A DNA stretch of 64,000 bases, from positions 20,887-84,886 of the forward strand of contig CAVPBN010000029.1 of assembly GCA_963701815.1 (NCBI GenBank), in the 5' to 3' direction. The position numbers and the translations under genes were made by a program. Below the pieces are notes generated by a model. It had not been told where the DNA came from. It saw only the letters and a program-made list of their open reading frames with translations, and made no database searches. The DNA comes from AP-15 sp963701815 (GTDB lineage Bacteria; Pseudomonadota; Alphaproteobacteria; ATCC43930; CGMCC-115725). Each line of letters opens with the position of its first letter. Position 1 is the stretch's first letter. This document shows positions 20,079-28,448 of the stretch, piece by piece.

Positions 20079-22152
20079 ATGGCCCAAGGGCGCGCGTTCA
20101 GTCGACCGCGGCATCGGCGACCGGAGCGGAGGGTCGACGCGAGGCTATGGCCTCGACCGGCAACGCGGCGTCTTGCGGCGATCCTCGCCGCCGATGTGGC
20201 GGGTTATTCGCGGCTGATGGGAGCGGACGAGGAGGGCACCTTCGACCGGCTCAAAGCGCATCCACCGCCAGCTCGTCGACCCGAAGATCACGCGAGCATC
20301 ATGGCCGCATCGTCAAGACCACCGGCGACGGCATGCTGGTGGAATTTTCGAGCGTCGTCGATGCGGTCCGCTGCGCCGTCGAGATCCAGCGGGCGATGGT
20401 CGACCGCAATGCCGAGATCGCCGAGGACAAGCGCATCACCTTCCGCATCGGCGTCAATCTCGGCGACGTCATCGTCGATGGCGACGACATCTACGGCGAC
20501 GGCGTCAACATCGCGGCGCGGCTGGAGGCGTTGGCCGAGCCGGGCGGCATCTGCATCTCGCGCACGGTCCGCGACCAGATCGGCGACAGGCTGCCCTACG
20601 CCTTCGAGGACATGGGCGAACAAAGCGTCAAGAACATCGCCCAGCCGGTGCATGCCTACGCGATGAGCGCGGCTGCGGTGGCGTCGCTACCGGAAGTCAC
20701 GATCGCGGTTGCAGCCGATCGGCCGGTCGGCGCAAGCAGCTCGCGGCTCGCTGTCCTCGTGGCGAGTATCGTCGCTGCAATCGGCCATTGGGATCGGAGT
20801 CTGGTGGGCTTGGCCCAGAGGCAAATACATCCGCTGTACCGGTTCAGGCGTCCGCAGCTACGAGCGCGCAACGCCCGCCTGCCACTGAGGCCAAATCGAG
20901 CGCCGCGCCTGTCGATCGTCGTCCTGCCTTTTAGCAATCTGTCGAACGACCCGGACCAGGAATATTTCGCCGACGGCATCACCGACGATCTGACAACCGA
21001 TCTGTCGCGGATTTCCGGACAGCTTTGTGATCGCCCGCACCACCGCTTTCACCTATAAGGGCAAGCCGGTCGACGCAAAGCAGATCGGCCGCGAGCTCGG
21101 CGTTCGCTATGTCCTCGAAGGCAGCGTGCGGCGGACCGGCGACCAGGTTCGGGTGAACGTGCAGCTGATCGATGCCGAAAGCGGCGCGCATCTCTGGGCG
21201 GACCGGTTCGACACAGATCGTGCGAACCTCGCGGAAGCGCAGAGCGAGATCACCGGCCGCCTCGCACGCACGCTGAATGTTGAGCTCGTCAGGGACGCAA
21301 ACCGCCGAGATCGAGCAAGAAAACCTGGTGCGATCCGGATGCGCGCGATCTGATCATGCGCGGCTGGGCTTGGTACTACCAGCCCGTCTTCCGAAGCGAC
21401 CCTGCAAGAGGCCCTACGAGCTTTCGAGCGAGCGATGGAGATCGATCCGCGCTCTGTCGGATGCGAAGATCGGGATCGCAGCGGTTCTCGTTGCCAATCT
21501 GGACGCCAGCTGGAGGAGCGGCATCTTTCAAGAAGATGCAGCTCAAAAAAATGTAGCTCGTGCTGAACGGATGCTCTTCGGAGCCTGGAGAGCGATGCGA
21601 ACGTGTCGATGGCATACTCCATCATGGGGTATTTGCGGCGATTGCAGAGTCGCCTGACCGAATCACGAATAGCCCTTGAGGAGGCCATATCACTCGATCC
21701 AAACAACGAGTTGGCAAACAGGCAACTCGGTTGGACGCTGCTCTTCCTGGGAAGGACCTGGCGACGCAATCACTCGAGGGGAAAAAAGTCTGCGGCTAAG
21801 CCCACGCGATCCGCACTTTATCGGGTATTTACTTGCTTTTGGGTTGGTCCAAATTGGTCTCTGAGCCGGGCGGACGAGGCAATCGACCTGCTTATCAAGG
21901 GGCGTACCGCAAACCCGCGGGTTTGGATGTTTTCCTACGGGCTCGCCGGAGCGCTGGCGCTCAAGGGCGACATCGACGGGGCGAAGGCGGCGCTTGCCGA
22001 GTCGCTCAAACTCAAACCGGAGGTCAATCTCGCTGGCACAATGGTACGCGTATCTGCCCTGGACCAGCAGAAATAGCGCTCCGCAGTTCTGGGCGCTGCA
22101 AGACAAGACACTGGATGAGGGTCTGCGCCGCATGGGTTTCCCAGAAAAATGA
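20079..22152 (+). pseudogene. Class III adenylate/guanylate cyclase with TolB-like and TPR regions, many frame breaks
   Basis: Pieces in all three frames join into one protein of the common rhizobial-type cyclases. First comes the catalytic domain (RRLAAILAADVAGYSRLMGA, KTTGDGMLVEF, DGVNIAARLEALAEPGGICI), then a membrane segment near 20.76 kb. Next is a periplasmic region (RLSIVVLPFSNLSNDPDQEY, YVLEGSVRRTGDQVRVNVQL), then TPR-like helices, ending DEGLRRMGFPEK at 22152. I count at least a dozen frame breaks (for example near 20253, 20295, 21023, 21312, 21395, 21462, 21760, 22035). Each is repaired by deleting one or two bases; none needs an addition. The amino-acid sequence between breaks is well preserved. 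It is either a very recent pseudogene or a stretch of poor sequence. Confidence 0.85.
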
Positions 22153-22399
22153 GGGCTTGCGCGGTCTCCCGCGCCACGCTTTATCCGCGAGTGGAAACGT
22201 GGCAGATCAACGGCATTAGCGGCCCAGGTAGGAGGCCGGCCAAGTGGACATCGTCTCATCCGTTGCGTCAGCTGCTAGCTTCGCACCCTCAAGGTCACTG
22301 ACCCGGGTGAGCTTGCCCGTCCGCGCCGACAAGACCGGCTGAACTGCGGTCTAACGGCGACGATTTCGAGACGGGCGGCGGGCCATCGGCCGCGCGCCG

Positions 22400-22886
22400 T
22401 CACCAATCGGTCTTGCCCGGCGATCCTTCCGGGTCCGGCGCGGGATCGCTGCGATGCAGGCGCCAGCGCGAACCGGGCTTGACGATGTCCAGGCTCCTGG
22501 TTCCTTCGCCGCCGCCGAGCGGCTCGGTCGTCGCCGGCGGCTGCGGAGCGAAACCGCGTTCCTCGGAGGCGCTGCTAACTCCGCTGCCGCCGGGCAGGGT
22601 GGTCTGCGGCGGCAACTCCGGAGCGAGACCGGCATCCTCGGGGTTATCGGCAATCCTGCCGTCGCCGAGCCGGTCGGACACCGCCGACGGCTCCGACGCG
22701 ATGCCGACCTCCTCCCGATTGCGCTTGAGCGCAAACTCCGCGGCGGCGCGCTCGAGCGTCTCGATCGCCGCCAAATCGGCATCGAGCGCCTCCCTCTCCT
22801 CGGCATATCTTGATCTCGATTTCGGCGCGGCGGCTCGCGAGCCGATCTTTCGCCTGCTGGACATCGTTCGAAGTAATGTTCCACAT
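22400..22886 (-). CDS. Small coiled-coil protein of unknown function, frame broken near 22805-22811
   Basis: Reads MWNITSNDVQQAKDRL... then, after removal of one base at about 22808, YAEEREALDADLAAIETLER... This gives about 160 residues. The first 60 form a charged amphipathic coiled coil; the remainder is a disordered Pro/Gly/Ser-rich tail. Short proteins opening with MWNIT and a similar helical stretch occur in Bradyrhizobium-like genomes as uncharacterised proteins (recalled, not searched). The frame preserved on both sides of the break and the three-plus-one length support a single extra base. No function can be assigned. Confidence 0.6.
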
Positions 22887-23129
22887 GACGCGACCACGAT
22901 AGGCGGGATGCGATCGCCGATTTTGGCGCAATCAGGTTGCCGGAACGTTAAGCGCACCCGCATAAATTCGGTCATCCGCCCGAGCGGGGCGACGCCGCCG
23001 CGAGACCGAGCCAGGGCCTGACAAAACCGCACCGTCAACGTTTCGTCAATAAAGGCGGCCCAAAGTCTCTCGGCTAGTGCGATCAACGAGCGCCGGTTCG
23101 CAAATCAGGGCAACCGGCTGGAGAGAGCC

Positions 23130-23372
23130 GTGAGTGATATCCAGGGAGCCTCGCTGCAGGACGCAACTGAAGTCGAAGTGGTCGACGCCAAGGAAAGGTG
23201 GAGCGAATATCGGCTCGCCGACGGCACCACGATGCGGATCAAGTCGGTGGTGATCGCAGTCTTCCGGGAAGAAGGCCAACAAACCCCGGATGGCGAACCG
23301 GTATACAACATGAAGTCTACATTGATCACCGATGTCAGGGCGCCGTCGGCATCCTCCAAATCAGAGACATAA
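23130..23372 (+). CDS. Conserved small protein of unknown function
   Basis: An 80-residue acidic protein starting with GTG after a clear GGAGAGAG ribosome-binding site. The core VVDAKERWSEYRLADGTTMR and the following VVIAVFREEGQ suggest a small all-beta domain. It ends with TAA one base before the next ATG (23374), so the two genes form a unit. I have seen similar short proteins in rhizobial genomes without known function. Its neighbour is also an unknown. Confidence 0.7.
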   Translation: MSDIQGASLQDATEVEVVDAKERWSEYRLADGTTMRIKSVVIAVFREEGQQTPDGEPVYNMKSTLITDVRAPSASSKSET

Positions 23373-23373
23373 A

Positions 23374-24040
23374 ATGAACAGGCTCAACATCATCAGGTCG
23401 AGTACCTGGACGCCCTGCGTTACCGGGTCGTCCGGAGCGCAGCCGATCAGAAAGGTATCCGGGCCTCAATTCGAGTGCCGAAGACCTGCTCACAACAGCG
23501 GTCACCGCTTCGACAGCGACGACGAGCGCACATCGGACCGACCCGTCGCAACGCCTCAGCACTCGCTCCAGGCGTCTGCTCTGGGCCAGGCTTCAGCCCG
23601 CCCTGTCCGTGCAAGGCATGACCGCGGAAGAGGCAGCGACCAAATTCGAACCACCGGCGAAACCGAGCGCTGCCGCTGCGACCGCGGACCTTCCCGCCGC
23701 CGAGGCGGCGCCCGCACCGGACAACCCGCAGCGGTCGTCGCCGACCGCGAGGGATGAGTTGACCATCGATTCACTACGCAATTACGAGCTTGTCAAATCA
23801 ATACCGGTCGTTGTCGAATCATTGGGCGACCGGCACTATGTTGCGGAAGTGCCGGACTTGAACATCTCCACTTCGGCAAGCAGCATGAGTGACATTCTCA
23901 TTATTCTAAAGGATCGGGTCACGCAGACCTATGAAGGACTTCGACTAAAGAAAAACCTGGATTCGGAACAGGCCCGACAACTCCGGGTGTTGGAGACCTA
24001 CATCGGCAAATCGCGGCGGAGCTGGTTAGACCGACATTGA
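23374..24040 (+). CDS. Unknown protein coupled to the preceding small gene, 5' part frame-disturbed
   Basis: The secure part runs from about 23609 to 24040 in one frame. After an Ala/Pro-rich linker comes a compact domain (NYELVKSIPVVVESLGDRHYV, AEVPDLNISTSASSMSDILI, then VTQTYEGLRLKKNL) and a basic end. The pattern resembles the HicB/antitoxin-like partial RNase H fold, but I would not call it an antitoxin. Upstream, coding-like sequence in a different frame (QVEYLDALRYRVVRSAADQK) begins at the ATG at 23374 and seems to belong to the same gene; total length is a multiple of three plus one. Start and N-terminus are therefore uncertain. Confidence 0.55.
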
Positions 24041-24052
24041 TGCGCCGGTGCG

Positions 24053-25384
24053 TCAGCCGACCAGCGCCGCCGTGTCAGGCGCGCCGGGCTGGCGCGCCGG
24101 CGGGCGTCGCAATGCCCAGAACGCGACGCAGCCGCAGAGGTAGGAGGCGATCGAAAGGCCGAAGGCCAGTTGGTAGCTGCCGAAGCGGTCGAAGATCCAC
24201 CCGGCCGCCCACGACCCGGCGGCGGAGCCGATGCCGCTGCCGATCGTGATGACGCCGAGTATCGTGCCGAGCTGTCGGCCCGGGAAGAGATCGGCGGTCT
24301 TGGCAGTGATGGCCGGACCGCGCGCCCCCCAGGTCAGTCCGAAACAGCAGGCAAAAAGCCACAACAGCCAGGCCTGCCCGGGTCCGGTGATGAACAGCGC
24401 GCAGACGACCCCCAGGATCGACATGCCATAGGCGAGAATGGCCGCCCGCTCGCGTCCGATATAATCGGACAGCGCACCGGTGAAGATCGTGCCTGGGATC
24501 GCCAGAAAGCTGCCCATGCCGAGCACCCAGGCGGCGTAGAGCTTGTCGAAGCCGCGATCGACGGCAAAGGCGAGCTGATGCAGCGACACCAAAAAGCTGC
24601 CCAGCCCGGTGAACAGATAGACCGCGAACAACAGCCAAAAATGCGGCGTCCGCAGCGCGTCGGTCAACGTCCAGTCGGACGAGCGCGAAGCGGCCGGCCG
24701 TTCGGCAACCGATGGCGACGCCAAAGCGGCTGCTCCCGGATCGGCCGGAGGCGGCGACGCGTCGGCGCGTCTGAACAATACCGCAAGCGGCGCTATCATC
24801 GCAGCCATGAACGCGGCCTGGATGACAAAGGTGCCGCGCCAACCGACGCTCGAGATCAGCAGCTGGATGACCGGAGCGGAGAGCGCGCGGGCAAACCCGT
24901 TGGCCGACTGGACGATCGAGATCGCCATGCCGCGGCGGCTCACGAATCGGCGCGACAGCAGCGGCACGAACACCACAAGCCCGAGGCAGTTGGCGCCGAT
25001 CGTCATTACCAGCCCGTAAAGGACGATGACCTGCCACAGCGCCATGACAAAGGCGCAGCCGAGCAGCCCAAGAGTGAGCAGGCTGCCGCCGAGCAGCAGC
25101 AGGCGCTGCGGCCCGAGCCGATCGACCAACGCTCCGACCATCGGCGAACTGGCCCCGGCAACGAGTTGCGACACCGAATAGGCGACCGAGGTCTCGGCGC
25201 GGCTCCACGCGAATGCCTGGATGAACGCCACCAGAAACACCGCATAGGAATGCATCATCCCGGCACTGACGGTGAAGGCGGCGAAGGCGCCCCCGAGCAG
25301 CAGCCAGTTGCGCCGCGAAATCCGTCGCCGGCGGAGCCGGGGTTGCGTTGCGGCGATTGCCCGGCGCCCTCGCAGCTTGATCAT
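24053..25384 (-). CDS. MFS transporter (monocarboxylate/oxalate-type)
   Basis: A 443-residue major-facilitator protein with 12 predicted membrane segments in two halves joined by a hydrophilic loop (about residues 205-235). The motif GALVDRLGPQRLLLLGG after segment 2 and GALSDYIGRERAAIL after segment 8 are the MFS A-motifs. The sequence resembles the monocarboxylate/OFA branch (HSYAVFLVAFIQAFAWSRAE), so an organic acid is the likely substrate. It is transcribed away from the Tad operon and converges with the unknown gene ending at 24040. Confidence 0.85.
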   Translation of the reverse strand: MIKLRGRRAIAATQPRLRRRRISRRNWLLLGGAFAAFTVSAGMMHSYAVFLVAFIQAFAWSRAETSVAYSVSQLVAGASSPMVGALVDRLGPQRLLLLGGSLLTLGLLGCAFVMALWQVIVLYGLVMTIGANCLGLVVFVPLLSRRFVSRRGMAISIVQSANGFARALSAPVIQLLISSVGWRGTFVIQAAFMAAMIAPLAVLFRRADASPPPADPGAAALASPSVAERPAASRSSDWTLTDALRTPHFWLLFAVYLFTGLGSFLVSLHQLAFAVDRGFDKLYAAWVLGMGSFLAIPGTIFTGALSDYIGRERAAILAYGMSILGVVCALFITGPGQAWLLWLFACCFGLTWGARGPAITAKTADLFPGRQLGTILGVITIGSGIGSAAGSWAAGWIFDRFGSYQLAFGLSIASYLCGCVAFWALRRPPARQPGAPDTAALVG

Positions 25385-25713
25385 CGCCCGATCCTACCGG
25401 CTTTTGTGGCGTCGGTCCGCGAACGTCGGTCCCCGCGACGGCCAGTGATCGCGCCGGCCGGCGCCGCAATCAAGCGGACAACCGGCCTGGCATATCGGCA
25501 TCCCGATTTTGCAACCCCACAGCCGGAATCCCGGACGGTTAAACCTTCTTTAAGCGGTCGGGCTCACGATGGCGCCGCACTGACCACCGCATCGGAGTTT
25601 GTCATGCCCGGTCGGCCGCCGCGTTCGTCCCGGATAGCCGCAACCGCCGCCTCGAAGGGGGCTGCGTTGCCCGGCAGAGCAGGCGCCGCCCGCACCGCAT
25701 CCGCGAGCCATTG
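25385..25713. other. Intergenic region between MFS transporter and Tad operon
   Basis: A 329-base gap between divergent genes. It holds a CtrA-type box at 25539-25553 with a GANTC site at 25526-25530. I searched the plus strand for a small Flp pilin gene, which commonly precedes cpaA, and saw none; the only short frame (starting near 25603) encodes an Arg/Ala-rich peptide unlike pilin. Confidence 0.6.
25526..25553 (+). promoter_or_regulatory. Full CtrA box (TTAA-N7-TTAA) with adjacent GANTC site
   Basis: TTAA at 25539-25542, exactly seven bases, then TTAA at 25550-25553, the Caulobacter CtrA consensus spacing. GAATC (25526-25530) is a CcrM methylation site form. The box is about 160 bases before cpaA. 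I found no other full box by eye. At roughly two-thirds GC such a sequence would be expected by chance far less than once in 64 kb. Confidence 0.6.
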
Positions 25714-26223
25714 ATGATATCCGAACTGCACCTCGCAACGCTGGCCGGCTATGTCGCATTGATGGCGGGAGCCGCCATTGTCGATTTCCGCCTGCTGATT
25801 ATCCCGAACCCGGTGGTGATCGGCTTGATGTTGCTGTGGCCGGCATATCTGGTCACGGTCCCCGCCGTGCCCCCGTACGCGGCGATTATGGCGCTCGGCG
25901 GCGCGCTCGCCGTGTTTGCGGTCGGAGCCCTGCTCTTTGCCCGCGGACTGATCGGTGGCGGGGACGTCAAATTGCTCTCGGTGGCGACATTGTGGTCGGG
26001 GATCGATCGGATTCCGGCGCTCCTGCTGGCAACCGGCGTGCTCGGCGGCGTGTTGTCGCTGTTCTTGCTGACCCCGCTCGGAGCCCGGATCACCGCCGCC
26101 CGACGAACCGAGCGGCGTCCCGTCGGCGCCGCCGAGATCGGCTTCGGCGCGCGACCCGTACCATACGGCGCAGCGATTGCCGCGGCCGCCGTGCTCGTAA
26201 TCCTGCCGATGAAATGGGGCTGA
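25714..26223 (+). CDS. cpaA: Prepilin peptidase CpaA/TadV
   Basis: Inner-membrane aspartyl protease of the A24 family that trims Flp-type prepilins. At 169 residues it is the short CpaA form without the N-terminal methylase domain. The first catalytic Asp is in AAIVDFRLLIIPNP and the second in LIGGGDVKLLSVATLWSG (GxGD motif). About five membrane segments. The ATG at 25714 follows a TTG three bases earlier; I prefer the ATG. First gene of the Tad operon, three bases before cpaB. Confidence 0.9.
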   Translation: MISELHLATLAGYVALMAGAAIVDFRLLIIPNPVVIGLMLLWPAYLVTVPAVPPYAAIMALGGALAVFAVGALLFARGLIGGGDVKLLSVATLWSGIDRIPALLLATGVLGGVLSLFLLTPLGARITAARRTERRPVGAAEIGFGARPVPYGAAIAAAAVLVILPMKWG

Positions 26224-26226
26224 ACC

Positions 26227-27261
26227 ATGCGCGGACGCACTCTGGTCCTGCTTTTGATCGCGGTCCTGCTCGCCGGCGGCACAGCGGTTCTCGTTCATTC
26301 GCGGTTGACGCAGCAACCAGCCGCTGTCGCGGTCGGACCCGCCCCGGTGGTTGAACACACATCGGTCCTGGTCGCCCGCGTTCCGATCGCCCGCGGTCAG
26401 CTGCTGAAGCGGGCAGATCTGCACTGGGAGCCTTGGCCTAATCGGGTGACCGACGGCGCCTTTATCGTCGAGGGGACCAAGCCCGTCGAAACGTTCGCCG
26501 GTTGGGTCGCGCGGGACCCGTTTGTCGCCGGCGAGCCGATCATCAGGTCCAAGATCGTCGCGCCCGGCGATCGCGGCTTTCTCGCCGCGGTGCTGCGGCC
26601 GGGAATGCGCGCGGTCTCGGTCCCGCTGACGGCCACCTCCGGAATTTCCGGTTTCGTCTTTCCCGGCGACAAGGTCGACATCCTGATTACCTACCCGTTC
26701 GCCGCCAACGGCAGCAACGGCAACGAGTTTCAGCACAAGGCGGCCGAGACGGTGTTGCGCGACGTACGCGTGATCGCGATCGATCAGAAGCTCGACGGCA
26801 AGTCCGGCGAGGCGATACTCGCCCACACTGCGACGCTCGAGGTGACGCCAAAACAGAGCGAGATCATCGCTGTTGCAGGCGATATCGGCAAATTGTCGCT
26901 CAGCCTGCGCAGCCTCCTCGCCGCGAAAGCGGAATCATCGGCCGGAGATACCCCCGGTGGCGCCGAGGTTGACAGCGTCACCCTCGACAGCGACGTCAGC
27001 GGGTTGATCCCAAAGCCGTTCGGCCGCGACCGGAGAGGCGCGGTCACTCTGGTCACGATATTGCGCGGCGGGATCAAATCCAGCGCCGGCGCCGAATTCG
27101 CAGCCGGAGGCCCGATGATGGCTTCGGCACGATCTGCCGCCGCGGCGGGCTTGCCCGGCCGATCCTTCCGGCTGTCTCCGGTCACGGGCGAGCCCACGGA
27201 GATCGAAAGAGCCGGCAAGGCCACCGCCCTCCCGCCGACATCCGACGCGAGACAATCATGA
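26227..27261 (+). CDS. cpaB: Tad pilus assembly protein CpaB/RcpC
   Basis: Periplasmic protein anchored by an N-terminal membrane segment (LVLLLIAVLLAGGTAVLVHS). It has a SAF domain (VLVARVPIARGQLLKRADLHW, residues 45-110) and the RcpC/CpaB region (GMRAVSVPLTATSGISGFVF, GDKVDILITYPF). CpaB normally works with the secretin CpaC in the outer part of the machine. Here its 3' end overlaps cpaE by four bases (ATGA), so cpaC and cpaD, expected between them, are missing. Length of 344 residues is normal to slightly long. Confidence 0.9.
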   Translation: MRGRTLVLLLIAVLLAGGTAVLVHSRLTQQPAAVAVGPAPVVEHTSVLVARVPIARGQLLKRADLHWEPWPNRVTDGAFIVEGTKPVETFAGWVARDPFVAGEPIIRSKIVAPGDRGFLAAVLRPGMRAVSVPLTATSGISGFVFPGDKVDILITYPFAANGSNGNEFQHKAAETVLRDVRVIAIDQKLDGKSGEAILAHTATLEVTPKQSEIIAVAGDIGKLSLSLRSLLAAKAESSAGDTPGGAEVDSVTLDSDVSGLIPKPFGRDRRGAVTLVTILRGGIKSSAGAEFAAGGPMMASARSAAAAGLPGRSFRLSPVTGEPTEIERAGKATALPPTSDARQS

Positions 27262-28448
27262 AAGGATCGGCAGCTGCGGCCGGCCGCAACCCGGCGCGAG
27301 GCGGGATCCTCGGCGTATTGCACGACCAGACAACGCTGGAGCGCCTGCAGGACGTCATTCGCGAGCTGCAGTTGGATGACGAACTGGTCGTCACCGACAC
27401 GCTGGATGCAGCGCTGCGCCGCATGCGCTCGGGCTCGTTGCCGCGCATCCTCGTTCTTGACGTAGCGGACCTGGCCGCACCGATCGCCGAGGTCGGGGCG
27501 GCACGGGCGGTCGGCGGCGCCGAGCTTGAACTGGTAGCCCTCGGTACCGTCAACGATGTCGCGCTCTACCGCGACCTGCTCTCGGCCGGGGCCAGCGACT
27601 ATCTGGTCAAGCCGCTGAGCCGCGACGCGCTGACCGCGATCGTGGAAAAGCGACAGCCCACCGCGTCGGGAACCGGTCAGGTGATCGTCTTCGTCGGCAG
27701 CCGCGGCGGGGTCGGGGCAACGACCACCGCCGTCGCCTGCTCCTGGCTGCTGGCCGAGGAGCGTGCCGAGCGGACGGCGCTTCTCGATCTCGATCTCCAT
27801 TTCGGCACCGTCGCGCTCAAGCTCGATACCGATCCCGGCAGCGGGCTGTGCGAGGCCCTGGAGCAGCCGTCGCGCATCGACAGCCTCTTTATCGAGCGTG
27901 CCCTGATCAAGGTGTCGGAGCATTTGTCGATCCTGGCCGCCGAGACCTCCGCAGCGCAACATCTGATCATCGACGGCGGCGCAATCGACATGCTGCTCTA
28001 CGAACTGCGCCGCAAGTTTCCCCGCGTGGTTGTCGATCTGCCTCGCGGCGCAACACCGACGCAGCGCGTCGTGCTGTCGGCGGCGAGCCATGTCGTCATC
28101 ATCTGCGAGCGCAGCCTCGCAGGCCTGCGAGACACGATCCGGCTGCAGACATTGGTGCGCGAGCAGGCGCCGCAGGTCCGTCTGTGGCTCGTCGAAGCCG
28201 GCATCAGCGGCGAGCGGGCATTGATCGGCCGCGGCGAGTTCGAAAAGGGGGTCGGCAAAGCATTCGATGCCCGGCTTTCCTACGATCCGAAAGCGGTCGG
28301 CGGCGCAGCCAATTCCGGCCAGCCGCTGCCGGTGGCGGCGCCGCGCAGTCCGGTCGTGCGAGATCTTGCCCAGTTCACCGCACTGCTCGCCGGCCCGGCG
28401 CGCGTCGCTCCGAAACGCCGCTTATTTGCGTTGCGATCGCTATGGTAG
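27258..28448 (+). CDS. cpaE: Tad pilus localisation ATPase-like protein CpaE/TadZ
   Basis: A 396-residue two-domain protein: an N-terminal receiver-like domain (about 15-130, ending YLVKPLSRDALTAIV) without a good phospho-acceptor site, and a MinD/ParA-like domain. The deviant Walker A reads GSRGGVGATTTA, lacking the lysine after GVG, as in the atypical TadZ group that marks the pole for pilus assembly. Switch-like residues LLDLDLHFGTVAL and VVDLPRG follow. It overlaps cpaB by four bases and cpaF by seven, indicating tight co-translation. Confidence 0.9.
   Translation: MKGSAAAAGRNPARGGILGVLHDQTTLERLQDVIRELQLDDELVVTDTLDAALRRMRSGSLPRILVLDVADLAAPIAEVGAARAVGGAELELVALGTVNDVALYRDLLSAGASDYLVKPLSRDALTAIVEKRQPTASGTGQVIVFVGSRGGVGATTTAVACSWLLAEERAERTALLDLDLHFGTVALKLDTDPGSGLCEALEQPSRIDSLFIERALIKVSEHLSILAAETSAAQHLIIDGGAIDMLLYELRRKFPRVVVDLPRGATPTQRVVLSAASHVVIICERSLAGLRDTIRLQTLVREQAPQVRLWLVEAGISGERALIGRGEFEKGVGKAFDARLSYDPKAVGGAANSGQPLPVAAPRSPVVRDLAQFTALLAGPARVAPKRRLFALRSLW

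Noticed and set aside
23332..23757. Plus-strand frame beginning MSGRRRHPPN
   Set aside because: Arg-rich shadow overlapping the better-supported frame that ends at 24040.
25564..25710. Minus-strand protein-like stretch (WLADAVRAAPALPG) before cpaA
   Set aside because: Reads like the tail of a gene, but the frame continues antisense through cpaA with no start or domain; too little to call a remnant.
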